Shown here: positions 7,630 through 15,602 of the stretch, one piece after another
How positions within the stretch are numbered: the stretch's first letter is position 1
How the letters are laid out: the number at the start of each line of letters is the position of its first letter
DNA from: Streptomyces sp. DI166
GTDB taxonomy: Bacteria > Actinomycetota > Actinomycetes > Streptomycetales > Streptomycetaceae
Assembly (NCBI RefSeq): GCF_900091315.1
Contig: NZ_FLSP01000001.1
Span: forward strand, 179,120 to 243,119
Direction of reading: 5' to 3'
DNA: 64,000 nt
Notes under the pieces: generated by a model
The model's database searches: none
Seen by the model: only the letters and a program-made list of their open reading frames with translations
Told to the model about the DNA's origin: nothing
Position numbers and translations under genes: made by a program

Positions 7630-7834
7630 GACCAAGCACGTGAACCTGCGCCTCCCGGACGACGTACACGCGATGGCCATCGCCGCTGCTGCCGCTGACG
7701 ACCGCTCCCTGAACTCATGGCTGGTCTCCGTAGTGCGCCGTGCTGCTGAGTCCCCCGGTACGCCGGATCGACCCGGCGGCGATCCGGCTACTCCTGCCCC
7801 GCTACGCGGGGGCGGGCATTCCCCCCGGCCCTAA
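7628..7834 (+). CDS. Small ribbon-helix-helix (Arc/HicB-like) DNA-binding protein
   Basis: A 68-aa protein starting MTKHVNLRLPDDVHAMAIAA. Residues 4-10 form the DNA-contacting strand (HVNLRLP), followed by two helices ending near SLNSWLVSVVRRAAE, a complete RHH fold. The last 25 residues (from about SPGTP) are proline/glycine rich because this DNA also encodes three hairpins. It is divergent from tnpB with a shared 38-bp palindrome, so it is probably the repressor of tnpB and of itself. RHH genes beside TnpB occur in streptomycetes, but I do not know of a characterised role. An antitoxin function without a toxin is less likely. Confidence 0.7.
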   Translation: MTKHVNLRLPDDVHAMAIAAAAADDRSLNSWLVSVVRRAAESPGTPDRPGGDPATPAPLRGGGHSPRP

Positions 7835-7843
7835 AGGACCGGG
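7762..7843 (+). other. Three consecutive hairpins at the presumed left end of the TnpB element
   Basis: Hairpin 1 has perfect 9-bp arms GCCGGATCG (7762-7770) and CGATCCGGC (7780-7788). Hairpin 2 has 6-bp arms CCCCGC (7797-7802) and GCGGGG (7806-7811) with a 3-nt loop. Hairpin 3 pairs CCCGG (7824-7828) with CCGGG (7839-7843) around CCTAAAGG with one mismatch. They lie in the 3' third of the RHH gene. They may be subterminal structures of the transposon end or a structured RNA. Confidence 0.6.
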
Positions 7844-8017
7844 CACCCTGCCCGGCAAGATCGGTGGGACCGGAATGCGCCTTGGGGTGTGGAGCGCTGC
7901 TCCCGGTGGCTTCCGCCGGGTGGAAGTCGTCTTGCGCAGGCACCGTGCCCGTCAGGACCCTGGTTGCGACCACGGTGCGCGGGGCGGTGCCGCCCCGCCG
8001 ACAGGGACGGGACCGCC

Positions 8018-9088
8018 ATGCCGCACATGACCGCGTTCGCCAGGAACCAGTGGTACGTCGCCGCCTACAGCCACGAGGTGGGGCGGGAGTTGCTCGGGCG
8101 AACCGTGCTCGGGGAGCCGCTCGTGCTCTACCGGTCGCAGGAGGACGGGACGCCGGTCGCGCTCAACGGCCGTTGTGTGCACCGGCGTTACCCGCTCTCC
8201 GAGCCGCCCACCCGGCTCGACGGCGACCGGATCGTGTGCGGGTACCACGGGTTCACGTACGACACGACCGGCGCGTGCGTGTACGTGCCGGGGCAGAAGC
8301 GCGTACCCCGCACCGCCCGGATCGCCTCCTACCCCGTGGTCGAGCAGGACTCGCTGGTGTGGGTGTGGATCGGCGACCCCGCCCTCGCCAATCCGTCGGG
8401 CATCCCCCGGGCCCGGCACCTGGACTCCCCCGGCTGGGTCACCGTGCGCGGCATGGAGCCGATCGACTGCGACTACGGGCTCCTCGTCGACAACCTGCTG
8501 GACCTGTCGCACGAGACGTACCTGCACGGCGGGTACATCGGCACGCCCGAGGTCGCCGAGACGCCGATCACCACGGAGGTCGACGAGGGCGCCGGGATCG
8601 TACGGGTGAGCCGGCACATGGACGACGCCGAGTGCCCGCCCTTCTACGCGAGGTCGACCGGGATCGAGGGGCGGATCACTCGCTGGCAGGACATCGAGTA
8701 CTTCGCGCCCTGTCTGTACCTGCTGCACAGCAGGGTCGCGCCGGTGGGCGTGGTCCCGGAACCGGACGGCAGCGACCCGGGCGGCTTCCACACGGAGGTG
8801 ACGTACGCGATCACGCCCTCTGCCGACGGCAGGGTGTACGACTTCTGGGCGGTCTCCCGGGACTGGGCGACCGACGAAGCGGAGGTCAGCGAGTTCCTGC
8901 GGAGCAACAACCACACGGTGGTGATGCAGGACGTGGACGCGCTCAATCTGCTCCAGCGCACCCTCGGCACCGAGCGCCACGGCTACCAGGAGCTGAGCAT
9001 CAACATCGACACCGGCGGTCTGGCCGCCCGCAGGATCCTCGCCCGGCTGGCGGAGGAGGGCGACAAGCCGGTGGAGCGGGCCCGGTGA
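8018..9088 (+). CDS. vanA: Rieske oxygenase, vanillate O-demethylase VanA-like
   Basis: A 356-aa terminal oxygenase. The Rieske [2Fe-2S] ligands are Cys53, His55, Cys74 and His77 (CVH...CGYHG), and the mononuclear iron site is DLSHETYLH with His165 and His170. Length and motifs fit VanA, which with VanB demethylates vanillate to protocatechuate and formaldehyde. Related methoxyarenes remain possible substrates. The ATG at 8018 starts MPHMTAFARNQWYV, the usual N-terminus; an upstream in-frame extension to 7889 lacks family support. The stop overlaps the GTG of the next small ORF. The reductase follows, and an IclR gene converges from the right. Confidence 0.87.
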   Translation: MPHMTAFARNQWYVAAYSHEVGRELLGRTVLGEPLVLYRSQEDGTPVALNGRCVHRRYPLSEPPTRLDGDRIVCGYHGFTYDTTGACVYVPGQKRVPRTARIASYPVVEQDSLVWVWIGDPALANPSGIPRARHLDSPGWVTVRGMEPIDCDYGLLVDNLLDLSHETYLHGGYIGTPEVAETPITTEVDEGAGIVRVSRHMDDAECPPFYARSTGIEGRITRWQDIEYFAPCLYLLHSRVAPVGVVPEPDGSDPGGFHTEVTYAITPSADGRVYDFWAVSRDWATDEAEVSEFLRSNNHTVVMQDVDALNLLQRTLGTERHGYQELSINIDTGGLAARRILARLAEEGDKPVERAR

Positions 9089-9246
9089 CCGCGCCGGCCG
9101 GCAAGATCTACCGCGTCGACTGGGTGCCGGGCACCGACCTGCTGCACGGCACCTGTCACTGCGGCGCCGAGCACACCGCCGAGGATCCGGTCGCGATGTG
9201 GGAGTGGATGCTCGGACATCCCGAGGGGCACCAGGGCGTTGAGTGA
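9085..9246 (+). CDS. 53-aa conserved-looking small protein between vanA and vanB
   Basis: GTG 9085 overlaps the vanA stop (GTGA), and the ORF's own stop overlaps the vanB start, so translation is coupled on both sides. The peptide begins VTAPAGKIYRVDWVPGTDLL and contains GTCHCGAEH plus aromatic and His residues (MWEWMLGHPEGH). The Cys-X-Cys and His pattern suggests metal binding or a chaperone-like role for the Rieske pair, but no function is known to me. The tight overlaps argue that it is translated. Confidence 0.6.
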   Translation: MTAPAGKIYRVDWVPGTDLLHGTCHCGAEHTAEDPVAMWEWMLGHPEGHQGVE

Positions 9247-10162
9247 ACTCGTCGTGCGGGAGCGCCGGTTGATCGCCGACGACGTTCTCGCGCTCACCCT
9301 CGCCGACCCGCTCGGCGCGCCCCTGCCCGTCTGGGCGCCCGGCGCCCACATCGACCTGCTCCTCGCGCCGGGCCTGGAGCGCCAGTACTCCCTGTGCGGC
9401 GACCCGGCCGACCGCACCTCCTGGCGGATCGCGGTGCTGCGGGAGGAGCACGGGCGGGGCGGATCGGCGTATGCGCACGAGCGGTTGGGGCTCGGCGACA
9501 AGGTCCGCTTCCGCGGCCCCCGCAACCACTTCGCCCTGCGCACCGCGCCCCGCTACCGGTTCGTGGCGGGCGGTATCGGCATCACCCCGATCCTGCCCAT
9601 GCTGGCCGCGGCGGAGGCGGCGGGCGCCGAGTGGAGTCTGCTGTACGGGGGCCGCAGCCGCTCGTCGATGGCGTTCGCCGGGGAACTCGCCCGCTACGGC
9701 GACCGCGTGACCCTCGCTCCCGAGGACGAGACCGGGCTGCTGGACCTGCCCCCGGTGCTGGACCACCTCCCCGACGGCACCCTGGTGTACTGCTGCGGTC
9801 CCGGGCCGCTGCTGGACGCGGTGGCGGCCCGCTGCCCGGCCGGCCGCCTCCACGTCGAGCGGTTCCGCCCCAAAGAGCAACTGGGCCACGAGGAAGGTGA
9901 GTTCGAGGTCGTCCTCGCCCGCAGCGGGCGCCGTCTCACCGTGCCGCCCGGGGTCTCCGTGCTCGACGCCGTGCGCGCCGCCGGGGTCGAGGTGCTGTAC
10001 TCCTGTACCGAGGGCACCTGCGGCACCTGTGAGACGGAGGTCGTCGAGGGCACCCCCGACCATCGCGACTCGCTGCTGACGGAGGACGAGCGCGCGGCCG
10101 GGGAGACCATGCTCATCTGTGTGTCCCGGTGCCGGGGGAAGCGGCTCGTGCTGGACCTGTGA
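9239..10162 (+). CDS. vanB: Vanillate demethylase reductase VanB-like (FMN/ferredoxin type)
   Basis: A 307-aa phthalate dioxygenase reductase-family protein that passes electrons from NADH to the oxygenase. In order it has a flavin-binding barrel (RQYSLCGDP, about residues 45-53), an NAD domain (GGIGITPILPML) and a C-terminal plant-type [2Fe-2S] domain with ligands Cys256, Cys261, Cys264 and Cys294. The frame opens at TTG 9239 (LSELVVRERR), overlapping the small upstream ORF; GTG 9254 is an alternative. The 3' end overlaps the convergent IclR gene by 50 bp. Confidence 0.85.
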   Translation: MSELVVRERRLIADDVLALTLADPLGAPLPVWAPGAHIDLLLAPGLERQYSLCGDPADRTSWRIAVLREEHGRGGSAYAHERLGLGDKVRFRGPRNHFALRTAPRYRFVAGGIGITPILPMLAAAEAAGAEWSLLYGGRSRSSMAFAGELARYGDRVTLAPEDETGLLDLPPVLDHLPDGTLVYCCGPGPLLDAVAARCPAGRLHVERFRPKEQLGHEEGEFEVVLARSGRRLTVPPGVSVLDAVRAAGVEVLYSCTEGTCGTCETEVVEGTPDHRDSLLTEDERAAGETMLICVSRCRGKRLVLDL

Positions 10163-10928
10163 TCCTCAGGTCGGCCTCGATCCGGGCGACCGTCTCCAGC
10201 AGCGGCGGCAGCAGGTCGCGGCGGACGGACTCCAGGGAGTTGCGGCCCGCGTGCACCGCGATGTTCACGGCCGCCGTCACCTCCCCGGCCCGGTCCCGCA
10301 CCGGGGCGGCCACCGAGCGCAGCCCCAGCTCCAGTTCCTGGTCGACGATCGCGTACCCCTGGCGGCGCACCCGGCGCAGCTCGGCCCACAGGGCGTCCGG
10401 CGTGGTGAGCGTGCGCGGGGTCAGCGGGGTCAGGTCGGCCCGCGCGAGCCGGGTGTCGATCTCCCCGTCCGTCAGGTGCGCGAGGATCACCCGGCCCACC
10501 GAGGTGACATGGGCCGGGAAGCGGGTGCCCACGGTGATGGACGCGGTCATGATGCGGCTGGTCGGCACCCGGGCCACGTACACGATGTCGTCGCCGTCCA
10601 GGACGCACAGCGAGGACGACTCCCTTATGCGGGCGACCAGTTGCTCCAGATGCGGCTCGGCCAGCTCGGGCAGGGTGAAGCTGGAGAGGTAGGAGTAGCC
10701 GAGTTCCAGCACGCGCGGGGTGAGCCGGAAGCGGCGGCCGTCCTGGTGGACGTAGCCCAGGTCGGCCAGGGTGAGCAGCAGTCGGCGGGCGGCGGCCCGG
10801 GTGAGCCCGCAGTCACGGGCGACCTCGGAGAGCGTACGGGCGGGGTGCTCGGCGTCGAAGGAACGGACGACGGCGAGGCCGTGTGCGAAGGAGTTCACGA
10901 AGTGTCGTCCACGGTCCGGCTCGGACAT
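10113..10928 (-). CDS. IclR-family regulator, PcaR-like
   Basis: A 271-aa regulator with an N-terminal winged helix (RTLSEVARDCGLTRAAARRL, about residues 32-51) and the IclR effector domain, including GTRFPAHVTSVGRVILAHL. It resembles PcaR/PobR-type IclR proteins that control aromatic catabolism. ATG 10928 was chosen because AGGAGG lies 6 bp upstream; the in-frame ATG at 10952 would add eight residues. It converges on vanB and diverges from the ABC importer, with a palindrome in the shared promoter. It probably controls the vanAB and importer genes. Confidence 0.85.
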   Translation of the reverse strand: MSEPDRGRHFVNSFAHGLAVVRSFDAEHPARTLSEVARDCGLTRAAARRLLLTLADLGYVHQDGRRFRLTPRVLELGYSYLSSFTLPELAEPHLEQLVARIRESSSLCVLDGDDIVYVARVPTSRIMTASITVGTRFPAHVTSVGRVILAHLTDGEIDTRLARADLTPLTPRTLTTPDALWAELRRVRRQGYAIVDQELELGLRSVAAPVRDRAGEVTAAVNIAVHAGRNSLESVRRDLLPPLLETVARIEADLRITGPARAASPGTGTHR

Positions 10929-11024
10929 CGTCGCCTCCTGGGATGTCAACAATTATGTCAGCCACCAAGGTTGACCCGATCGGTACGGGACCCCTACCTT
11001 CCCGCTGTACACGCTTGAGCACTA

Positions 11025-11043
11025 CTGTGCGGTCTGCGCACAG
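11025..11043. promoter_or_regulatory. Palindromic operator candidate before the ABC importer
   Basis: Perfect 7-bp arms CTGTGCG and CGCACAG with a 5-bp spacer lie 35 bp upstream of the importer start and 97 bp from the IclR start. IclR-family proteins bind palindromes of about this size in divergent promoters. The assignment to this IclR is inference. Confidence 0.5.
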
Positions 11044-11078
11044 CCTGTCGGAACACCGTTGTCTCCACAGGAGGAGTC

Positions 11079-12050
11079 ATGCGTCGTCTGCTCGCCGGTC
11101 TCGCGGCAGGCAGTTTCCTGTTAGCCCTCACCGCCTGCGGCTCGTCCGACGACGGTGACACGTCGGACGAAGCGGGCTCGTCCGGCGACGTCACGACGGT
11201 CACCGTGGGGCTCATCCCCATCGTCGACGTCGCGCCCCTCTACCTCGGCCAGGAGAAGGGCTTCTACGAAAAGCACGGCCTGAAACTGAAGTTGACGAGT
11301 GCTCAGGGAGGCGCCGCGATCGTGCCGGCCGTGGTCAGCGGGCAGTACGAGTTCGGCTTCAGCAATATGACCTCGCTGATGATCGCCCAGTCCAACAAGG
11401 TCCCGGTGCGGGCCATCGCCAACGGCATCGCGTCGACCGGCGAGGACGGCAAGGACTTCGGGGCGCTCACGGTGAAGGGCGACAGCCCTCTGAAGTCACC
11501 GAGCGAGCTGGAGGGCAAGAATGTCGCCGTCAACACGCTGAAGAACATCAACGAGACGGCGGTCCGCGAGTCGGTGCGCAAGGCGGGCGGCGACCCGGAC
11601 AAGGTGGAGTTCGTCGAGCTGGCCTTCGACCAGATGCCAGCGGCCCTGGACGAGGGCCAGATCGACGCGGCGATGGTCGTGGAACCGGCGCTCGCCACCA
11701 TCAAGAGCCAGGGCGGCCGGGAGATCGCCTCCTCCCTCGTCGATGTGGCTCCCGACCTGACGGTCGCCATGTACTTCACCTCCATGCAGTACGCGGAGAG
11801 CGAGCCGGAGGTGGTGGAGAAGTTCCAGAAGGCCACCGCGGAGTCCCTCGCCTACGCCGACGCCCACCCGGACGAGGTCCGCGAGATCGTCACGACCTAC
11901 ACCAAGATCCCGCCGGACGTGCTCAAGCAGGTGACGCTGCCGAAGTGGCCGGCCGAGGCGAACCGCCCCTCCATCGAGAAGCTGGCGGAACTCGGCGAGC
12001 GGGACGGCCTGTTCAAGTCTGCGCCGGACCTGGACGAACTGCTGTCGTGA
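11079..12050 (+). CDS. ABC importer substrate-binding lipoprotein (NMT1/SsuA-like)
   Basis: A 323-aa lipoprotein with a lipobox LALTAC, the lipid Cys at about residue 20, followed by an acidic Ser/Asp linker. The mature domain begins TVGLIPIVDVAPLYLGQEKG, typical of NMT1/SsuA/TauA-like proteins that bind nitrate, sulfonates, pyrimidine precursors or aromatic acids. GGAGGAG lies before the ATG at 11079. It heads a four-gene importer operon (SBP, two permeases, ATPase) divergent from the IclR gene. Given vanAB next door, a methoxyaromatic acid is a possible substrate, but this is context only. Confidence 0.85.
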   Translation: MRRLLAGLAAGSFLLALTACGSSDDGDTSDEAGSSGDVTTVTVGLIPIVDVAPLYLGQEKGFYEKHGLKLKLTSAQGGAAIVPAVVSGQYEFGFSNMTSLMIAQSNKVPVRAIANGIASTGEDGKDFGALTVKGDSPLKSPSELEGKNVAVNTLKNINETAVRESVRKAGGDPDKVEFVELAFDQMPAALDEGQIDAAMVVEPALATIKSQGGREIASSLVDVAPDLTVAMYFTSMQYAESEPEVVEKFQKATAESLAYADAHPDEVREIVTTYTKIPPDVLKQVTLPKWPAEANRPSIEKLAELGERDGLFKSAPDLDELLS

Positions 12051-12820
12051 AAGGGCTGAACACCCTGCTCGGCACGGCCGGGCTCGCGGCCTTCCTCGCC
12101 CTGGGCGAGGCGGTGCCGCGGCTCGGCCTGGTCAAGGAGGAGTACTTCCCGCCGACCGGCGAGATCGCCGACGCCCTCGCCACCGAACTGGCCGACTCCG
12201 CCTTCTGGTCGGCCCTCGGTGACACTCTCACCGGCTGGGCGCTGGGCCTCGCCCTCGCCTCCTGCGCGGGAATCGTGGCGGGCGTGGTGATCTCGGTGGT
12301 GCCGTACCTGCGCGAGGCCACCGCCTCCACCATCGAGTTCCTGCGCCCGATCCCCTCGGTCGCCCTCATCCCGCTCGCGGTCCTCCTGTACGGCACCGAA
12401 CTGCGCTCGGTGCTCCTGCTCGTCGTCTACGCCTCCTTCTGGCAGGTGCTGATCCAGGTGCTGTACGGCGTCCAGGACGTGGACCCGGTCGCCGACGAGA
12501 CGGCGCGGTCGTACGGTCTGGGCACCTGGGCGCGGGTCCGTCATGTGCTCTGGCCGACCGCCCTGCCGTATGTGATGACCGGGGTACGGCTGGCCGCCGC
12601 GGTGGCGCTGATCCTCGCCATCACCGCCGAACTCGTCATCGGGGCACCGGGGTTGGGCTCGCGGATCGCGGTGGCGCAGACCTCGCAGGCGGTGCCGGAG
12701 ATGTACGCGCTGATCGTGGTCACCGGGCTGCTGGGGCTGCTGATCAACGTGGGCGCCCGCACGGTGGAGCGGCGGGCGCTGGGCTGGCACCAGTCGGTGC
12801 GCGGGGAGGTGGCGGTGTGA
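12047..12820 (+). CDS. ABC importer permease 1 (SsuC/TauC-like)
   Basis: A 257-aa inner-membrane permease with about six helices. The EAA loop for contact with the ATPase is visible as DETARSYGLGTWARVRHVLWP. GTG 12047 overlaps the stop of the binding-protein gene (GTGA), fixing the start. It is of the SsuC/TauC branch and pairs with the next gene as a heterodimeric channel; most SsuC-type systems use a single permease gene. Confidence 0.83.
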   Translation: MKGLNTLLGTAGLAAFLALGEAVPRLGLVKEEYFPPTGEIADALATELADSAFWSALGDTLTGWALGLALASCAGIVAGVVISVVPYLREATASTIEFLRPIPSVALIPLAVLLYGTELRSVLLLVVYASFWQVLIQVLYGVQDVDPVADETARSYGLGTWARVRHVLWPTALPYVMTGVRLAAAVALILAITAELVIGAPGLGSRIAVAQTSQAVPEMYALIVVTGLLGLLINVGARTVERRALGWHQSVRGEVAV

Positions 12821-13596
12821 GGACCCTGCTGCTGCGGACCGTGTTCGTGCTCGCGCTGCCCGCGGTGCTGGTGGCCGTGTGGTGGGTGGCGTCCGAGGAC
12901 AGCACGGACGTGTACTGGCCGCCGCTGTCGACGATCCTTGAGACCTTCCCGGACGTGTGGACCGCCGACCGGCTCACCGGCGACGTCGTGCCCAGCGTGC
13001 TGCGCCTGAGCGGCGGTTACGCGCTGGCGGCCGTGGTGGGTGTGGGGCTCGGCACGGTGATCGGCTCCTACCGGCGGGTGCGGGCGGTGTGCGAGCCGGT
13101 GCTGGAGTTCCTGCGCGCGGTGCCGCCGCCGGTCCTGGTGCCGGTCATCATGCTGTTCGCGGGCATCGGCGACACCATGAAGGTCACCGTGATCGCGAGC
13201 GGCTGTGTCTGGCCGATCCTGCTGAACACCGTGGAGGGCGTACGCGCCGTCGACCCGGTGATGGCGGAGACGGCCCGCAGTTACGGCCTCACGGGCGCGG
13301 CGCGGCTGCGGCACGTGGTGCTGCGCTCGGCGAGTCCGCAGATCTTCGCGGGGCTCCGCCAGGCGCTGTCCATCGGCATCATCCTGATGGTCATCAGCGA
13401 GATGTTCGCGGCCAGCAACGGGCTGGGCTTCACCATCGTGCAGTTCCAGCGCAGTTTCGCGATCCCCGACATGTGGACCGGGATCCTGGTCCTCGGCCTG
13501 CTGGGCTTCCTGCTGTCGGTCGTCTTCCAACTCGTCGAACGGCGGGTGCTGGGCTGGTACCACGGCCTGCGCGCCGCCACGCGTCGTTCTCCGTGA
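12817..13596 (+). CDS. ABC importer permease 2 (SsuC/TauC-like)
   Basis: A 259-aa permease of the same family as the preceding gene, with the EAA loop AETARSYGLTGAARLRHVVL. GTG 12817 overlaps the first permease's stop. Two adjacent paralogous permeases suggest a duplicated, now heterodimeric channel. A ribosome site (AGGAAAGGG) for the ATPase gene follows the stop. Confidence 0.83.
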   Translation: MRTLLLRTVFVLALPAVLVAVWWVASEDSTDVYWPPLSTILETFPDVWTADRLTGDVVPSVLRLSGGYALAAVVGVGLGTVIGSYRRVRAVCEPVLEFLRAVPPPVLVPVIMLFAGIGDTMKVTVIASGCVWPILLNTVEGVRAVDPVMAETARSYGLTGAARLRHVVLRSASPQIFAGLRQALSIGIILMVISEMFAASNGLGFTIVQFQRSFAIPDMWTGILVLGLLGFLLSVVFQLVERRVLGWYHGLRAATRRSP

Positions 13597-13616
13597 GCCT
13601 GAGGAAAGGGCAACCC

Positions 13617-14438
13617 ATGCTCGACGTGCGCGGATTGAGGAAGGTCTACGAGGGGTCCGGGCGCCGCGTGGAGGCGGTGCGGGATCTCACCTTCACCGTG
13701 GACGCGGGCGAACTGGTCTGTCTCGTCGGCCCGTCCGGCTGCGGCAAGACGACGCTGCTGAAGTGCATGGGCGGACTGCTCGCCCCGACCGGCGGCGAGG
13801 TCCTGCTGGAGGGGCGGCGGGTGACGGGTCCGCCGCCCGGCATGGCGTTCGTGTTCCAGGAGTACGGCCGCAGTCTCTTCCCGTGGATGCGGGTCGGTGA
13901 GAACGTCGAACTACCGCTGAAGCAGAAGAAGTTGAGCAAGGCGCGCCGCCGTGAACTGGTGCGGGACGCGCTGCACTCGGTGGGTCTGGCGGACGCGGTG
14001 GGGGCGTACCCCTGGCAGTTGTCCGGCGGGATGCAGCAGCGGGTGGCCATCGCCCGCGCTCTGGCCTACGAACCCCGGGTGCTGCTGATGGACGAGCCGT
14101 TCGCCGCGGTCGACGCCCAGACCCGCGCCGACCTGGAGGACCTGGTGCGGCGGCTGTGGCGGGAGCGGGGCATCACGATCCTGTTCGTCACGCACGACAT
14201 CGACGAGGCCGTCTATCTCGGTGAGCGGGTCCTGGTGCTGTCGGCCTCCCCCACGGTCGTCCAGGAACAGCTGAAGGTCGATCTGCCGGATGCGCGCGAC
14301 CAGTTGAACACGCGGGTGTCCGCGCGCTTCGCCGAACTGCGGACCCATGTGTACGAGCAGATCCAGGCGGCGAAGCGCGGGGGGCCGGTCACGAAGTCGG
14401 AGGCGGTCCCGAAGTCGGATGGGCGCCCGTCTCATTGA
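13617..14438 (+). CDS. ABC importer ATPase (SsuB/TauB-like)
   Basis: A 273-aa nucleotide-binding protein. Walker A is GPSGCGKTT (about residues 38-46), the signature motif is LSGGMQQR, Walker B is VLLMDEPF and the switch His is in FVTHD. It powers the two adjacent permeases. The ATG at 13617 lies 9 bp after AGGAAAGGG. The C-terminal 20 residues are low complexity. The LacI gene converges from the right with about 60 bp between. Confidence 0.87.
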   Translation: MLDVRGLRKVYEGSGRRVEAVRDLTFTVDAGELVCLVGPSGCGKTTLLKCMGGLLAPTGGEVLLEGRRVTGPPPGMAFVFQEYGRSLFPWMRVGENVELPLKQKKLSKARRRELVRDALHSVGLADAVGAYPWQLSGGMQQRVAIARALAYEPRVLLMDEPFAAVDAQTRADLEDLVRRLWRERGITILFVTHDIDEAVYLGERVLVLSASPTVVQEQLKVDLPDARDQLNTRVSARFAELRTHVYEQIQAAKRGGPVTKSEAVPKSDGRPSH

Positions 14439-14501
14439 ATTGGCGGGTTCGCAAGATGTCATGCAAGTTTTGAAATTCTGCGACAACCCAGTGGGGCCCG
14501 C

Positions 14502-15497
14502 TCAGCTACGAGGCGCCTGGGCGGTCGACCCCCGGACCACCAGTTCCGGCTCGAAGAGCAGCTCTTCAGGAGTCACGGAGGCGCCCGCGATCTGCGCGTT
14601 CAGCAGGTCCACCGCGGCCCGGCCCATCGCCTCGATGGGCTGGCGGACGGTGGTCAGCGGGGGCTCGGTGCAGTTCATGAACGCGGAGTCGTCGTAGCCG
14701 ACCACGGACACCTGGGCGGGGACTTCGAGCCCCTTGCGGCGCGCGGCCCGGACGGCGCCGAGGGCGAGGGGGTCGCTGGCGCAGATGATGCCGGTGACGC
14801 CCCGGTCGATCAGCCGGGCGGCGGCCGCGTGACCGCCCTCGATGGAGAACATCGCGCGCGCGACGTGCTCGTCCGGCAGGTCGCCGAGACCTCGCGCGGC
14901 GGCCAGCTTGCGGGCCGACGGCACATGGTCGTCCGGCCCCAGCACCAGCCCGATCCGCTCGTGCCCGAGCGAGGCCAGGTGCCGCCACGCCTGCTCCACC
15001 GCGACCGCGTCGTCGCAGGAGACGGCGGGGAAACCGAGGTCCTCGATGGCGGCGTTGACCAGCACGACCGGGATGTTGCGGTCGGCGAGCTGCCGGTAGT
15101 GGTCGTGCGGGGCGTCGGCCTGGGCGTACAGACCGCCGGCGAACACCACACCGGAGACCTGCTGCTGGAGCAGCAGCTCCACGTAGTCCGCCTCGGAGAC
15201 GCCGCCCTTGGTCTGGGTGCACAGCACCGGGGTCAGCCCGAGCTGGGCGAGCGCGCCGCCGATCACCTCGGCGAAGGCCGGGAAGATCGGGTTCTGCAGC
15301 TCGGGCAGGACCAGGCCGACCAGCCGGGCGCGCTCGCCGCGCAGTTGCGTGGGGCGCTCGTAGCCGAGCACATCCAGGGCGGACAGCACCGTCTGCCGGG
15401 TCGCCTCGGAGACGCCGGGCTTGCCGTTGAGCACCCGGCTGACCGTGGCCTCGCTGACCCCTACCTTCTTCGCCACCTCGGCCAGTCGTCGCGTCAT
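14502..15497 (-). CDS. LacI-family transcriptional regulator
   Basis: A 331-aa repressor. The N-terminal LacI helix-turn-helix and hinge are clear: RRLAEVAKKVGVSEATVSRV (from residue 3) and VLSALDVLGYERP. The rest is a periplasmic-binding-like sugar sensor domain. No Shine-Dalgarno sequence precedes the ATG at 15497, so the mRNA may be leaderless. A palindrome just upstream suggests autoregulation. No sugar transport or glycosidase gene is adjacent, so its targets are elsewhere. Confidence 0.87.
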   Translation of the reverse strand: MTRRLAEVAKKVGVSEATVSRVLNGKPGVSEATRQTVLSALDVLGYERPTQLRGERARLVGLVLPELQNPIFPAFAEVIGGALAQLGLTPVLCTQTKGGVSEADYVELLLQQQVSGVVFAGGLYAQADAPHDHYRQLADRNIPVVLVNAAIEDLGFPAVSCDDAVAVEQAWRHLASLGHERIGLVLGPDDHVPSARKLAAARGLGDLPDEHVARAMFSIEGGHAAAARLIDRGVTGIICASDPLALGAVRAARRKGLEVPAQVSVVGYDDSAFMNCTEPPLTTVRQPIEAMGRAAVDLLNAQIAGASVTPEELLFEPELVVRGSTAQAPRS

Positions 15498-15519
15498 GGG
15501 CGCAAGGTTAGCGCAAGAA

Positions 15520-15536
15520 ACGCAAACGGCTTGCGT
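15520..15536. promoter_or_regulatory. LacI-type palindrome upstream of the LacI gene
   Basis: Arms ACGCAA and TTGCGT flank ACGGC, 23 bp upstream of the LacI start. The half-site motif GCGCAA recurs at 15511-15516, closer to the start. It is probably the regulator's own operator. Confidence 0.5.
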
Positions 15537-15602
15537 CGAGTTGCGAACTCGTTCGTCACCGGGTCGGGGCGCCCGGCCCCGGCGCCCGGTCGTGCGGTCC
15601 TG

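Larger units (their letters stand above)
6264..7850 (-). mobile_element. IS200/IS605-superfamily TnpB element without TnpA
   Basis: The right end is recognisable on the minus strand: the tnpB stop lies inside a CCCCGTCTT / AAGAGGGGG hairpin (6272-6294), followed by the terminal GGATGTCAA ending at 6264. The left boundary is uncertain; hairpins around 7797-7843 are the best candidates, so the end is approximate. No tnpA (Y1 or serine transposase) is present, so the copy is non-autonomous. The cargo is tnpB plus a divergent RHH gene. The element lies in a permease gene fragment. Confidence 0.65.

Noticed and set aside
7628..7834. RHH gene as the antitoxin of a toxin-antitoxin pair
   Set aside because: No toxin-like small gene follows it; the adjacent gene is TnpB and the shared palindrome favours a regulatory role.
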